Positions 33,787 to 46,690 are shown, numbered from the stretch's first letter. The stretch is DNA of 64,000 bases from Lactuca virosa (GCA_928212115.1 CAKMRJ010003334.1:96052992-96116991), one strand, 5' to 3'. Notes: generated from the letters alone by a model not told the origin. Numbers and translations are program-made.

Positions 33787-36700
33787 TTGCAGGTACTATG
33801 TGACGAGCAATATGATGAGAAATGGTATATTGATAGTGGTTGCTCACGTCACATGACTGGACAAAAGGAAAATTTGAGAGATTATCGAAGCTTGGAAAAT
33901 AGAGGGGTGGTGAAGTTTGGTAACAATCACAAATGTCAAGTGAAAGGATATGGAAAAGTCACGAATGGAAAATTCACTGTTAATCGTGTTGATTATGTAG
34001 AAGGTCTTCAACATAACTTGATAAGTGTTTCACAACTTGTTGTGGGCACTGGCAATCAAGTGGTGTTTAACAAAGAAGGCAACATCATTTCGAATGTCAC
34101 GACTAATGAAGTTTTGCTCAAATCCAAACGTCACGGTGACATGTTTACTCTTGATATCAAACCAATCATCGGCAAACCCTCAGTGTGCTTACTTTCTAAA
34201 GCTTCATCATACATCAGCTGGCTATGGCATCATCGATTATCACATTTAAATTTTTTCGCAATTTAAATAAGTTGGTAGTTGATGATCTTGTTCGAGGCTT
34301 ACCAGTTTTAAAATTTGACAATGATACTTTATGTGCAGCTTGTGAACAAGGAAAACAGCATAGGAAAGGTCATCTAGTTGTGATAGATTCGAAAATTATG
34401 GAACCGTTGGAACTTCTTCATATTGACCTTTGTGAACCATCAATTGTTGAAACTCTCAACAAGAAACGGTACATTTTGGTTATTGTTGATGATTTTTCTC
34501 GATTCACTTGGGTGTATTTTCTCAGGTTAAAATCTGAAGTCGCTCAAACAATGATTGATTTTATCAAGAAAATTGAGATGAGTCTGAAAAAGAATGTTCG
34601 AAAAATCAAAAGTGATAATGGCTCTGAGTTCAAAAACAACATGTTGGATTCATACTTAATTGAGAAAAGAATTTCGCATAACTTTTCGTCTCCATATACA
34701 CCACAACAAAATGGTGTAGTTGAACGAAGAAATAGATCACTTTGTGAAGCAGCAAAAACTATGTTGACATATGCGAATCTTCCTCAGTATCTATGGGCCG
34801 AAGCGGTGTCAACAACATGTTTTACTCAGAATCGTTCTTTTATTCATCGTCGCTTTAACATCACTTCGTATGAAGTAATCAATAACCGAAAACCAAATGT
34901 TAAATTTTTTCATGTGTTTGGCTGTAGGTGCTTTATCATGAATCTCAAGGACAATCTTTCGAAATTTCAAGCAAAAGCTGACGAAGGAATTTTCTTGGGA
35001 TATTCGCACAATTCGGTGTCATACAGAGTGTTAAACAAGCGCACACGCAAAGTCGAAGAGACATTTAATCTTACTTTTGATGATCATTATGTCAAATAAG
35101 TTGAAAAACAATTCGAACAAAAGCCAATTATTAATGAATCAACAAATGAATCTGACATTGTGAATTCATATGATTTTGATTATGATTTAATTTTTGGTAT
35201 TCCTGACAAGGCTGTGGATGCTGAAGTTCGTGCAAATGATAATCAACAATATGAATTGTCGAAGCATACTGATGACTTGCAAATCCCTCAAACTATTGAA
35301 GATGTTAATTCAATAACGAATTCTCCAGGAGTTGGCGAAAGTATGCATAATAATCAAGTGCAGAGTGAGCACTTGGATTCGAATACTCTGGTTGAGGGGG
35401 AGCATTCTTTCGAGGGGGAGAATGGGAGAATGGATGAAGTTGTTGAGGGGGAGCATCTTGTTGAGGGGGAGCATCAGAATGATAATTCTATCGAAAGTAG
35501 ACATGATGTTGATGATGTGATAAGTCTTGATCAAAATGATGAATTTCACGAAATAAATGATAATTTTCTATTGTGGGATCTGAAAATGAAGAGATGTACG
35601 AAGATGCACCTTTAGAATTTGATCCAGCATATCCACCATTAGAGAAATGGACAAAAACTCATCCGAAAGATCAAGTCATTGGAAATTCTAATGATGGAGT
35701 GTTAACAAGAGCTCAGATTCGTGCGAAGAATGAGGTATTAAATACTCATAAAAAATTTTGCATGTTCAATGTTTTCATATCTAAAATTGAACCAAAGACA
35801 GTTAAGATGGCAATGGAACACTCAGATTGGGTTGTTGCAATGCAATCTGAACTGGCTGAATTCGAAAGAAACAAGGTTTGGAGATTAATTCCTAAACCTG
35901 AAAATGTTTCGATTGTCGGGTTAAAATGGATTTTCAAAAACAAAACCGACAAAGATGGAAATATTGTACGAAATAAAGCGTGATTAGTTGTAAAAGGATA
36001 TTCGCAACAAGAAGGTATTGATTATGAAGAAACCTTTGCCCCTGTTGCAAGACTCGAGGCTGTTTGAATATTCTTAGCTTATGCAGCTCATAAGGATTTT
36101 GATGTCTTTCAAATGGATGTGAAATGTGCCTTTCTCAATGGAGAACTCGAAGAAACTGTTTATGTTGAACAACCTCCAGGTTTCGTAAATGAAAAGCATC
36201 TTGATCATGTATATATTTTAGATAAAGTTGTATATGGGTTAAAACAAGCACCAAGAGCATGGTATGTAACTCTTACAAGTTTCTTAAAACAGTCGAAATT
36301 TAAACAAGGATCAGTTGACCCCACATTATTTCGAAAGAAAGTTGGGAATCATCTGATGCTTGTTCAAATTTATGTTGATGATATTATTTTTGGCTCTACT
36401 GACCCTGCTTTATCTAACGAATTTGAAAATTTGATAAAAAGCCAATTCGAAATGAGCATGATGGGTAAAATCAATAATTTTCTTGGCTTAAACATATGTC
36501 AAAACAGAGAAGGCATTTTCATCCATCAGGAAAAATATACAAGGAATTTGCTCAAAAAGTTTGGATTAACAAATAGCACGAAGCTAAGAGTACCAATGGC
36601 TGTTGGCACAAGACTAACACCTTCGTTAGAAACTCCTACGGTTGATCTTACTTTATACAGGAGCATGATAGGTTCATTGCTTTATCTTACTGCAAGTAGA

Positions 36701-37342
36701 CCTGATATCATGTTTGCTGTATGTAATTGTGCTGGGTATCAAGCAAATCCTCGAGAACCACATTTAACAACTGTGAAGAATATTTTTCGTTATCTCAAGG
36801 GAACAATTTCGTTAGGATTGTGGTATCCTTCGAAAACAGGATTTTTCATTCAGGCATTTTCAGATGCAGATCTAGGAGGGTGTACATTGGATCGAAAAAG
36901 TACAAGTGGTGGTTGTCAATTTTTGGATGGAAAGTTGGTTAGTTGGCAGTCGAAGAAGCAAACGTGTGTATCGATTTCTACTGCTGAAGCCGAATATGTT
37001 GGAGCTGCTGCTTGTACATCACAAGTTATTTGGATCCAAAGTCAGTTGAGAGATTATGCTGTGAATATGAAAAAGATTCCATTGTACTGTGATTCTCAAA
37101 GTGCTATACGCATTTGTCATAATCCAGTACAACATTCGAAAAGAAAACATATAGCTCTTCGTTATCACTTTATCAAAGATTATGTGGAAGATGGAAACAT
37201 TGAAGTACATTTTGTAAAAACAACTGATCAGCTTGCTGATATTTTTACAAAAGTTTTGGATGAAAAATCATTTCTTCGAATTTTGACAGGTTTGGGAATG
37301 ATCGAAGCAAGTTCAGTTCCAGGAAGGATTTCGAATGTATAG
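33787..37342 (+). pseudogene. H pol: protease, integrase, reverse transcriptase, RNase H
   Basis: Protease YIDSGCSRHMTG (about 33830). Pre-integrase WHHRLSHLN (34225) and CAACEQGK (34335). Integrase triad: HIDLCEP (34420), KSDNGSEF (34610) and QQNGVVERR (34710). An acidic linker with repeated EGEH follows (35390-35480). RT: NKVWRLIPKP (35870), MDVKCAFLNGELEE (36113) and YVDDIIFGS (36370). RNase H: AFSDADLGG (36860), STAEAEYV (36975) and HIALRYHFIKD (37150). Breaks: a frameshift near 34255, a stop at 35097-35099, a frameshift near 35575, and TGA at 35981-35983 and 36065-36067, both where Arg (CGA) fits. The final 409-codon RT-RNase H stretch is open. Confidence 0.93.
35394..35471 (+). promoter_or_regulatory. 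Internal polypurine repeats between integrase and RT of H
   Basis: GAGGGGGAG occurs four times, at 35394, 35412, 35445 and 35463. It resembles the 3' polypurine tract AAAGGGGGAGAT (43145). It encodes the EGEH/EGEN repeat, so the pattern may be purely coding. A role as central polypurine tract is a guess. Confidence 0.4.
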
Positions 37343-39183
37343 CCAAGGCGTGCTATACAAATGTGTCGATTCAGAGGCAATAAGACGTCATTCAGCGGTT
37401 ACTGTTCATAGTCAACGCTTCGACACGCTTCAAATTCGACAATTTTCATGTTAATTGTGTGGTACAAAATTTTTGTTAGTTTGTCAAAATTTTCGTAAGG
37501 TTGACAAATTTTCGTTCGTTTGCCAAATTTTCGTAAGGATGACAAATTGTAGTCTGTTTACAAATTTTCGTTTGTTTGTAAAAATGTTTTTCGTAAGTTT
37601 GAATCTTTGTTTTATTTTCGAAAAATCAAAAACTCCAAAAAGATTTTATTTTTGTTTTGTTGTTTTATTTTCGAAAAATCAAAAACTCCAAAAAGATTTT
37701 ATTTTTGTATTGTTGTTTCATTTTCGAAAAATCAAAAACTCCAAAATTTTTTTTTCCTTTTATTCATTGTTTTCTTTTTCGAAAAATTCACAAAAACACA
37801 AAAATATTTTATTTCTGTTAGAAAAATCAAAAATATCAAAAAAAAATTTATTATTTTCTTTGTTGTTTCATTATGCAGATTACACGAACATTTTTCAAGG
37901 GTCATGCTTGCATTTCTATGGGAAGGTAATATTTCGACAACTATGTACTAGTTAGACTGTCCCTAGAAGCATGGCATGTCGACCCAAGCCTCTGTAGACT
38001 CAATGTGTGTTTACGAAAGCCTTAATGAAATTTTTCATACGAAAATTTATTCCCAAGTCAGGCTTATATTCCCATTAGTCGATTGAGCTACCTTACTCTT
38101 CTCACATGAGTTAAGAGTTATCTGTTTTGTCCGAAAATAACAGAGGTACAATTCGTTTCTCAAAACCAATCTTTTTCATCACAAAGTTCTTACACATTTC
38201 ACACACAATGACATATGTCCGAGAGGTCATTGATCAAACCAATCATGACTTAGGCATATCAAACTTCTGTGTTTATGATCTGACGTCATGAGACCATGAT
38301 GAAAGTGAAACCCAAAACTCTATCTTCGTAAGGAATTGGCGGGGAACCAAGTTCCAGTTTTAACGAAACATTTGTTTCTGTACCATTTTTCGAAACTCAA
38401 ATTCATATTCATTTCTCATGCGTGATTTTGATCAAACTATCGAAGCCCACGATGTTTGTTACCCATCAGGATCCAGACCAAATATTTTTTTTCCATGAAT
38501 ATGATTTCTGTCTGAGTTTCATTTGCTTTCCAAGTCACTATCAATATAATTCAAAGCACACTTGTCACTGACTACACTGGTCAAACAAGTAATTTCTGTT
38601 ACAATCACTCACCTTATGTTTAGGTTGATATGTAACGAAATTTTAAACCACCCGTTTAGCCTAACAAAAGAAGCCCTTCGATACTTCTCTATAAGTATTC
38701 GATTGTAATTCACGGGATCACACACAAGCAGTTAATTATCTCTTTTGATAATTAACGAAGCAACCTTTGCCCGGGGTTTGTCTGCTTTTGTGTCGAAATT
38801 TATTTTGACATCACATATCCAAATTTTTGTTAATTTGATTCTTATCTTTCCTTTGGCACAATGCACACACGAAATCCTTGAGGTTCTGAGTAATACCAAC
38901 TCAGGCTGATGATTTCGAAAGTCTAGCAAATGACTTCGTCTCTAAACCCAAAGACAAAAGAGCTTAACCTCCATCCGAAGGTTGATGACGGTTACTATTC
39001 TTTGAGGTGACACGAATAGACTGTCTGATGAGATGTTTTGTATTCAGTGCGGGTTTCAAGGAGAGTTGACAGTTACTTTTTGACGCATGGCAACTTTATC
39101 GGCCGACTAGTGCGAGTTTCTAGGTGCCACGTCAGATCTCAATTAATGAACATCCCGCGTTCAATTCAAATTTCAGGATTACA
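37343..39183 (+). other. H spacer between pol and ORF3
   Basis: No coding frame is supported. The ORF at 37455-37955 runs through a repeat. Within it, TTTTCGAAAAATCAAAAACTCC recurs at about 37614, 37668 and 37723 with a period of about 54 bases, followed by shorter copies to 37850. The rest (37960-39180) is anonymous. Confidence 0.7.
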
Positions 39184-39278
39184 TATAAAAAGGGTATTTA
39201 CGGGTTCTTTATCTCTTTACGCTTACAAAAGAAAATTCCCAAATTCTCTCTGTTCTTTAAAGCTTCAAAACCCTAATC
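39126..39278 (+). promoter_or_regulatory. Putative internal promoter of H ORF3
   Basis: TATAAAAA at 39184-39191 lies 88 bases before the ORF3 ATG. A CCACGTCAG element (39127) lies about 55 bases upstream of the TATA box. A CT-rich leader ends in AAACCCTAATCATGGC, a good plant start context. All three are what an independent plant promoter would show, but function is inferred. Confidence 0.5.
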
Positions 39279-42200
39279 ATGGCTGGTGCTGATTCTGCTT
39301 CCCGAACAACTGAAGACATCACTTCTCAACCGATAATGAAGATTCAAAGCACAAATTATCAAGTGGAAGGGGATGTGTCTTTGTATCCTGAAGAGTTGAA
39401 GATGCTCATCATCGCATTGAAGAGTTCTGTTCTTTCAAAGGCGATGTTCAATTCGTTTGCAGTTCCTCTCTCTTGGCTTTCTCAGGCAGGTTCTACTGCA
39501 ACTTATAGTAAAGCCATGGATATCATTACTTTTCAATTGGTGAATGACAAGAAGATCCGTTTGTCTAAGAAGATCTTTTGTCAGATTCTTGAAATTCCCA
39601 ATTATCCACTTGTTACTGATCTTACTTATGCGCAAGTTGTTCATATGTTCAATGAGATGGGTCATCAACCCCCACTCACGAAGATCAGTGATTTCAAGAA
39701 ATCAGCTCTTCCAACTGTTTGGAATTTCTTGTTTGGAATTTTTATTCGATGCTTGACTGGTCGAAGTGTTGGTTTAGACAAGGGTCGCATGGAGGTTTAT
39801 GCGATGGTGGCTGGTTTATACTATGATCTTTCTATCGACTACTCTACACAACTATGGAAAGAATTTCAAAAGAGTGTCGAAAACACAAATGTTGTTCAAA
39901 GCATTTCATGTGCCAGATACTGGAGCTTGATCCTTGCTCATTTTTATGAAAAAGAAGGAATTGCAGTACCTGCTGATGAAGAAAGAGTTGAGTTTCTGAA
40001 GTATCACTTCCCAAAGGAAGTTTCTGATGATATGGAGGTGTTCACACACATTGCCAGGATTCCTGATGCAATGTTAAAAAGGGTTGAGCCAATGAATTCT
40101 GTGTTGGTTGCATACTTGAACACAATCAACCCTGATGTTGAGACTGGAAGATTATTGTCAAAAGAAGAGGTTGGTCCTTCAATGAAACGAAAACGGTCTA
40201 AGAAGGATGCTAAGTCTACTCCTGAGAAGCCAGTGCACGAAACCAAGAAGTCTCCTGAGAAGCCAGTGCACGAAACTAAGAAGTCTCCTAAGAAGAATGT
40301 GCACGAATCCAAGCAGTCCCCAAAGAAGCCTGAACAACCAGAAGTTAATGTTTCGACAGTTATCATCAAGCCAGTGGAACCTGTTGATGATACACTGGTT
40401 AAGGAGAAAATTCCATCGAATTCTGGTGTTTTTCGAAGATTAAAGAAGAGGAATAGGGGTTCACGAAAATCTTCTGATGGTTCGTTCAAATCTTCTCCTT
40501 CAAATGTTTGTATACCTCAACTTTCTCATCAAGGGGTAATTTTTCGTGAGGTTCCAGCTCCAGTTTCTCCTTTGTCAAATAAACGTAGAGCTGAAGATGT
40601 AGCTAAACACATTTAGAAGAAGAAGAAAAGGCAATGAAAGTTGGTAATCCAAGAGGAGTCGTCCGAAGAAGAGATAGTTCCAGAAACACCAGAAACAAAT
40701 ATTTTTCAATCTACTCCTGAGAAGACTACTGTCATACCACCCAAAATCTCGTTAACTGAATCACATACTGAGGAGGTCCGAACTTCAGGCATTCTTACAC
40801 ACGTATCTGATACGGTTGTAGATGTCCACATGGGTGAAGGAGAGTCGAATAAAGACATTGTGGTTGCTACTCAAGGTATTCCTACATCCAAAGATACTTC
40901 TGTTTCTTTACCTCCGATCATTATTCCTATTTCAAATACAACCAATTCACCCACCTTTGAAAACATTCTTCATCAACCTTTTACCACTCTTTTTTCATCT
41001 CAATCCACTGATCCACCCAAAATCGATTACCCTGTTAAAGATTCCCCTGTTGTTGAAACTGATAATGACAACGAAGGTTTTGGAGGCACGTTTGAAGATT
41101 TGGAGTTTGATGATGACGATGACCAATTTCCTGATCATATGTTGATGACGATGAAACAATTCAAGATTCTGAATAAGAAATTGAATTCTATTCTTCAATC
41201 TCAAGCAGATCTGGGGGGTAGTTCGTCTGTGTCCAGTTTAGAAGTTGATAGTATGTTACATACATTCGAAGCAAAGGTGGTGAGTAAAGTCTCTGGGACG
41301 GTTAGAGATTCAGAGTCGAGACTCTTGGAGAAGATTGATCACAATGATCAAAATGATGAGTTACGGATAAATTCTCTAACTTCGATGTTTAGAGGGGAGG
41401 TGAAAGAATTTAAAATTTTGGTGAAGGAACGTCATGTGTTGTTTGTTCAGGATGTAAAGAAAGTAAGGGAAGATGTGAATTCGCAAATTCAAGAGCTTCG
41501 TGAGGATATGCGAAAAGAGATTGCTGTTGTGCAAAGGGATTATGCTTCAGTGAATCAGAAAATTGACATTATTTTTTATGCTGTTACCAAATATGTCAAG
41601 TTGTACGAAATTTTGAGTCCTCAACTTACTCAACTTTCTACAACGGAGAATCTAAATTTTGTGGAAGTTCTCAAGCTGTTGAAGGAGTTGAAAGATTTCA
41701 CTGTGAAGCCAGTTTCATCTCCATTGATAACTCCTGAATTTTTGTCTCAAAAGTTCACCTATTTCGAAGCCATTATACAGAAGTAGTTGGCTCCTCTTTT
41801 AAGAATTTCGAGCCTTTTACCAACGGATGCCCCACCTGTTTCCACAAGGGTGCAAGGGGGAGAGAAGAATGTTGGTGGTTCGAAGGCTGGGGGTGAAGAT
41901 TCGCATGAAAGTGCAAAGGTTGTTGGAATGGTGTTTTCTTCGAAGATTCCATCAACTAAACCATTCATTTCAATTGTTGGGCCAGTCACTTCAACAATTG
42001 TTACTACGGTGCCAATTTCCACGAAGCCAATTTCTAAAGGAATTATTATTGGGGAAGGTGGTAGTAGTTCAAAGCCTAAAGAAGATGTTGGTGGCTCTTC
42101 GATCAAAGACAAAGGCAACACAATTTTGATAGAAAAATAGAAAGAGGAAAAGAAAGCTGAAGCAGAGACTGAGGTTGAAAAGTTGAGAATAGTGCAAAGA

Positions 42201-43126
42201 ATAATGCGACTTCGTGCGAACGACCCTCCTGGAATGAACAAGGGTGATCCTTCGAAGCATTATAACTATGAAACGATTGAGTCGAAAGTTGCATATAATC
42301 GTATGTATGCTTTTGAGAAGAAGCCGAAGCAAAGCTATGTTGTGGTTAACTCAGACATGAACCAACTGGATTTTCCGATAAACGAGATGATGTTCATCAT
42401 GGCTCAGTATAAAATTGCTGAGAAGTTCGACAATGATGATGAGCACACTAACATGAAAATCAGGTTTCATGTTGTACTTGGAAAACTTCCTGAAGAAATT
42501 TGGTCACTCGTGAAGATTAAGAAGGTGATCAGTATAAAGAGGGATGTTTTATTCGAAAATATGATGCAGAATCTTCGTTTCTTTGTGTCGAGGGCAAATT
42601 GTCAAGTTTGTGATTTCTCAGTGGCAGATTTCCCTTTGATGAACTTGTATGATCTGATACAAGTTGCATTGTTGTTAAAGGATAAAGATGCTTCTTATCT
42701 ACGAGAAACTGATCCTGAAGTTTTTTGACTTGGGCTGGCTCACATCAAGATTTTCATTGACAACTACTATGAGTGCTTAGCACTTACCGATGTTGAGTTA
42801 GCTACAGGAAAAGGTTTGAAAGTGTGCCAATGGAACTTCCTTTAACTCAACCTGAGTTGAAGAAGTATACAGATGGGGAAATTTGTTTGAAGCCTTTTGG
42901 GTTGGTCTCTGCTGGGAAAGATAAAAATGGGAAGGCCAAAAGATTATTATTCCAAGCTTCCGAAGTGGAAAGATACACAACATCCCAATATACGAATTTC
43001 ATTGTTCGTATGAATAGCTGCAAAAGGAATAACGAAGGAGACAAAAAGGAGTTGAAGAAGATTATCTCATGGTACACTGAAATTCGAAGGGTAATGTTGT
43101 ATGCCATACAGATACTCTTGAACTGA
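39279..43126 (+). pseudogene. H ORF3, downstream of pol, about 1,280 codons
   Basis: ATG 39279 opens a frame that stays the same through 42728, despite stops near 40614, 40635, 41784, 42138 and 42726. It shifts near 42830 and ends at 43126. Residues 1-290 form a globular-looking domain (VPLSWLSQAGSTATYSKA, FCQILEIPNYP, WNFLFGIFIRCLTGRSVG, RYWSLILAHFYEKEGI). A basic KSP-type repeat follows (TPEKPVHETKKSPEKPVHE, 40215-40335). After this come a Ser/Thr/Pro-rich acidic part, a long heptad-like coiled coil (about 41260-41640) and a second globular part (42183-42730). I see no signal peptide or membrane span, so an envelope role is not supported. The first domain resembles proteins annotated as putative plant transposon proteins; function unknown. 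Confidence 0.75.
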
Positions 43127-43143
43127 CGAAGGTCGACATTATT

Positions 43144-43468
43144 ACAAAGGGGGAGATTGTTAGGGTCGAATTATGTTGTAATATGTCGAAGTCTGTTATT
43201 CCCTTCGTATGTTTGTTAAGTTTATTTAGTGAGGTGTATTTCGTATGTTGCTTAAGTGTCAATGCCTTAGTATTTTTTGTATGCTTTCACAGTTCCTATA
43301 AATAGGGAACTTTACTAGAGTTAGAAAAGAGTTTTACAGAACCTGTCTATTTTCTCAGTAAAAGTTGAAAGCGTAATAGAGCAGAAACCAGATCTTATTT
43401 ACTTCATGTGTTTAATCTTCATTGATTTTTACTCTGATTTGATTCATACTTGATTCTATGATTCATCA
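43144..43468 (+). repeat. H polypurine tract and 3' LTR
   Basis: ACAAAGGGGGAGAT (43144-43157) precedes the 311-bp LTR at 43158-43468. TATA box TATAAATA is at 43297-43304. Confidence 0.93.
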
Positions 43469-43823
43469 AGAGCACCATGCGCACCCGGAACGCCCAACGC
43501 TCCTCCGAGGAACGCCCTGCACACCGAGGGTCTGCTCAACTATAAAAGGAGGTACGAGGTAGCCATAAATCTCACACCAAATCCCATTTCTTTCTCTCTC
43601 TACTCTCTCTCTCTCTCTAAACACCCCCAACCCATAGAATCTTCCTAGTGTTAGGAGAAGGCCCCGGAGCGCTCGAAGGATCCGAGAAAAAGAGTTTTTC
43701 GGCTCAGGAAGTTCTGCTCCAGCAGAGCCTGGTATTTAGCAAAACCCGTTGTAAGTGAGATACACTTACCCTACTTTAAGTATAGCTTATATTTAAATTT
43801 AGTACTGTTATTATGAACTTATA

Positions 43824-43874
<51 letters not shown>

Positions 43875-44128
43875 AATATGATATAAAAAGTGTTATTATA
43901 ATATCTTTTAATCGCTCGCGGTAAGGGGAATCTGGTTTGAAGGGCCGCATAGGGTTGTTGGATTTCAGAAGTGTTATAATGCCAAAATGTTCCTGCCCTC
44001 CGGTGTTTCATGTCTGGCTCGTGTCTGTACATAGTGGTTGAAAAGTATTGTTTAACACTTATAAAATAATATCGCTCGTAATTAGTCTCGATAAATATTA
44101 GACTAAAATCTAGTGGTAATAATACTAG
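43469..44128 (+). repeat. LTR fragment G, right part
   Basis: Continuation of G after H: a GC-rich U3 end, TATAAAAG at 43541, a CT-rich start region (43590-43620), then an (AT)n run at 43827-43869. It ends where the LTR of element B begins (TACTAG|TGTCACA). Confidence 0.7.
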
Positions 44129-45123
44129 TGTCACACCCTCCGAACGGAAAGGAATCGGCGGAAACGTCCGGGGGTTTGGGTGACTTCGTCTTGGTATATC
44201 ATCACAGTGAATATAAATGAAACATGACAAACACCATCATCATACATTCAAAATACAACCGTCGTTGTTTACATCAAGTATTGTATTAAATATTACATGC
44301 CTAAATAGTTAATGTATGATGATACAAAATATGAAAATTTCCATATGTTCCTGTCGACCTTTCTGCTTAACGATTTCTTGAGAATACAAGTTAATTTGAA
44401 AACGTCAACACATATAATGTTGGTGAGTTCATAAGCATGTTTGAGTAAAATGTTTTGTATTACTTTGTAAACACCAGAAAATCCGATATTTTTTGAAAAC
44501 GGTTTGAAATGTTTGTGTCCGATCTTGTATTAATGCATGTGTGTTAATGTTTGAAAATGTATAAAGTGAATGATCCCAGACAATCCGATATTATCTATTT
44601 ATAAAACGTTGTGGTCTTATCACCCTAAGACTGAGTACCGGTGTATGTATATTTCCGTGTTACCAAACTGTAAATGTATTCCGTAAATTTTTATAATGGA
44701 GTTAATTTCTTTGTGAGTTTGTTATAACCATACTTGATATGACTGATCTGTCTGTCATGACGTTTTTCAGGCACCGACTTGTTTAATGTAAGATTTGTCG
44801 CCCTAGAATGGCCTAGTCTAACTGTAGCGAACAGCTCAGGCGTGGGGTGTCACCCCCATATAGATCTATACACAAACTCTCGCTCTCCCTCCAGGAGACT
44901 CTGGTTATAACTACAAGACTTAAGGTTGTACGCTAGATATGTACGGATGAATACGTGTCTCACAAGAAACTTAACTAAATGTACGTGAATATTGTATCAC
45001 ACTATTTAACGTAGTAATTAATGTTTTCCAAATATGTTGTATGTATACAAGGCCCAAAGTGTATGTATGTGAATGTACGAAGCCACAAGCATATAAATGG
45101 ACCACAAGGACCCAAATAAACAT

Positions 45124-45330
45124 GTAATGTAAGTTCCAGGCTCAATAGCATGTAAAAGGACAACTAAGGCCCACTAAACATGTATTGTATATTCCAGGCC
45201 CAATAAGCATGCAAAAGGACAACTAAGGCCCACTAAGCATGTAATGTATATTCCAGGCCCAATAAGCATTCAAAAGGACAACTAAGGCCCACTAAGCATG
45301 TAATGTATATTTCAGGCCCAATAAAATTGA
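45124..45330 (-). repeat. 59-bp minisatellite in B LTR
   Basis: Three units plus part of a fourth, starting GTAATGTA or GTATTGTA at 45124, 45182, 45241 and 45300. Each contains AGGCCCAATAAGCAT-like and AAGGCCCACTAA words. Confidence 0.92.
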
Positions 45331-46626
45331 GTTTAACGTATTTGACTCGTTTGTTATTGTAATGTTCGTTATTGTTCAATCGTTTTCCAAAATGACAATA
45401 AAAAAAGGCCACTTTTGTAATATTGACATTTTTGGTCCATTAGACTAAAAATTTACAATTTAGGCATATTTTTGGTAAAATTTACTTTTTAGGTCCCTTA
45501 AGACCAAAAGTTTAAATTTAAGGCTAGATTCAAATAAAATAACATTTTTAACCAACTTTTGTCAAAAATGTCATTTTTGGCCCAAGTGTATGAAGTTTTA
45601 CATTTTCGGCCCAAAAGCATTGAATTTATCCTTTTTGGCCCAAGTTTGATAAAATTATCATTTTCAGCCCTTATAACCGAAAAATAACATTTTTGGCTCA
45701 ACTTTGTTTAAAATGACACTCAAGCCCACAAAAGTCCAAAATTTTACAAACTTAGCCCAAAAACCATCAAAGCCCAATATGAGGCCCATTTGTGAAAATT
45801 TACACTTTTAGCCCTTTTAAAATCATAAATACCATAAAGATCCATATTTATTCAAAATAAATCCTTTTTGGTCCCTTCAAAACTGTGAGTTATATAATAA
45901 CTTCACTTTTTGATTATTTTGTCATTTTTGGCCCTCTTATGCGATTTTCTTAGTTTTAAACAACTTTGTAATGTTTTAAATCTTTTCTTTGCATAATAAG
46001 TTGTATCAAGTGTTATGTTCTACAAATATCATCATATTTTAGCATATTTTCGAGTTTATGAGTTTACAACACATAATCACTACATATATCATGAAAAACA
46101 CACAAAATCATGCATATACACATAGATATACACAAAACAACTTGTATTCTCCCCCAAAACATAGTAAAAACCGAAAATAAGGGTATGAACTAAATTTGGT
46201 TTGATGAATTCGCTTTTTGAAGAAGATGGGAGGAGTTTTCGGCCTAACTCACTTCTTTGAAGAGATCTTCGATTTCTAAGAGATTTTATGAGCATGGATC
46301 CTGAAATAGAGTGTTAAGGAGTGAAGGATTAGCATAAAATGAAGTTAATCATCTTACTTAGAGAGTAGCTTACCCAAAAGGGATGATCTTTGATGAAGTG
46401 TTCTTGGACACACACTCTAGCACACACGAATTCTTGGAAGGAAATGAGAGCTTTCTTGAGAGTTATTAAAGAAGTTTAGAAGTGAAAGTGGAGTTTGAAA
46501 TGAAGAGAGAGGTGGCCGAGAATAATAAGGAGGAAACAAAAGAGAAGAGAGAGGTGAGAAGAGATGTGCATGGAAATATGAGATTTCATAGATAAATGTT
46601 ATACAATATGCATGGAAATCCTCTAG

Positions 46627-46627
<1 letters not shown>

Positions 46628-46685
<58 letters not shown>
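46628..46685. repeat. (AT)n microsatellite in B LTR
   Basis: About 29 uninterrupted AT units. Confidence 0.95.

Positions 46686-46690
<5 letters not shown>

Larger units (their letters stand above)
27375..43468 (+). mobile_element. Giant Ty1/copia element H with extra 3' gene
   Basis: Flanked by GGAGC at 27370-27374 and AGAGC at 43469-43473, a 5-bp duplication with one mismatch. LTRs of 312 and 311 bp differ by about 9 substitutions and one indel by my hand count (about 3%). Without the guest solo LTR A2 (2303 bp with its duplication) it is about 13.8 kb. Order: LTR, primer site, gag, long gag-pol linker, protease, integrase, RT, RNase H, a 1.9 kb spacer, ORF3, polypurine tract, LTR. A coding region after pol recalls sireviruses, but the LTRs are much shorter than I expect for those. 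Confidence 0.92.

Noticed and set aside
37455..37955. 166-codon ORF after H pol
   Set aside because: It runs through a 54-bp tandem repeat; the Phe/Lys-rich peptide is a product of the repeat.
39279..43126. ORF3 of H as an envelope gene
   Set aside because: The position fits, but I see no signal peptide, transmembrane span or fusion-like segment. The coiled coil alone is not enough.
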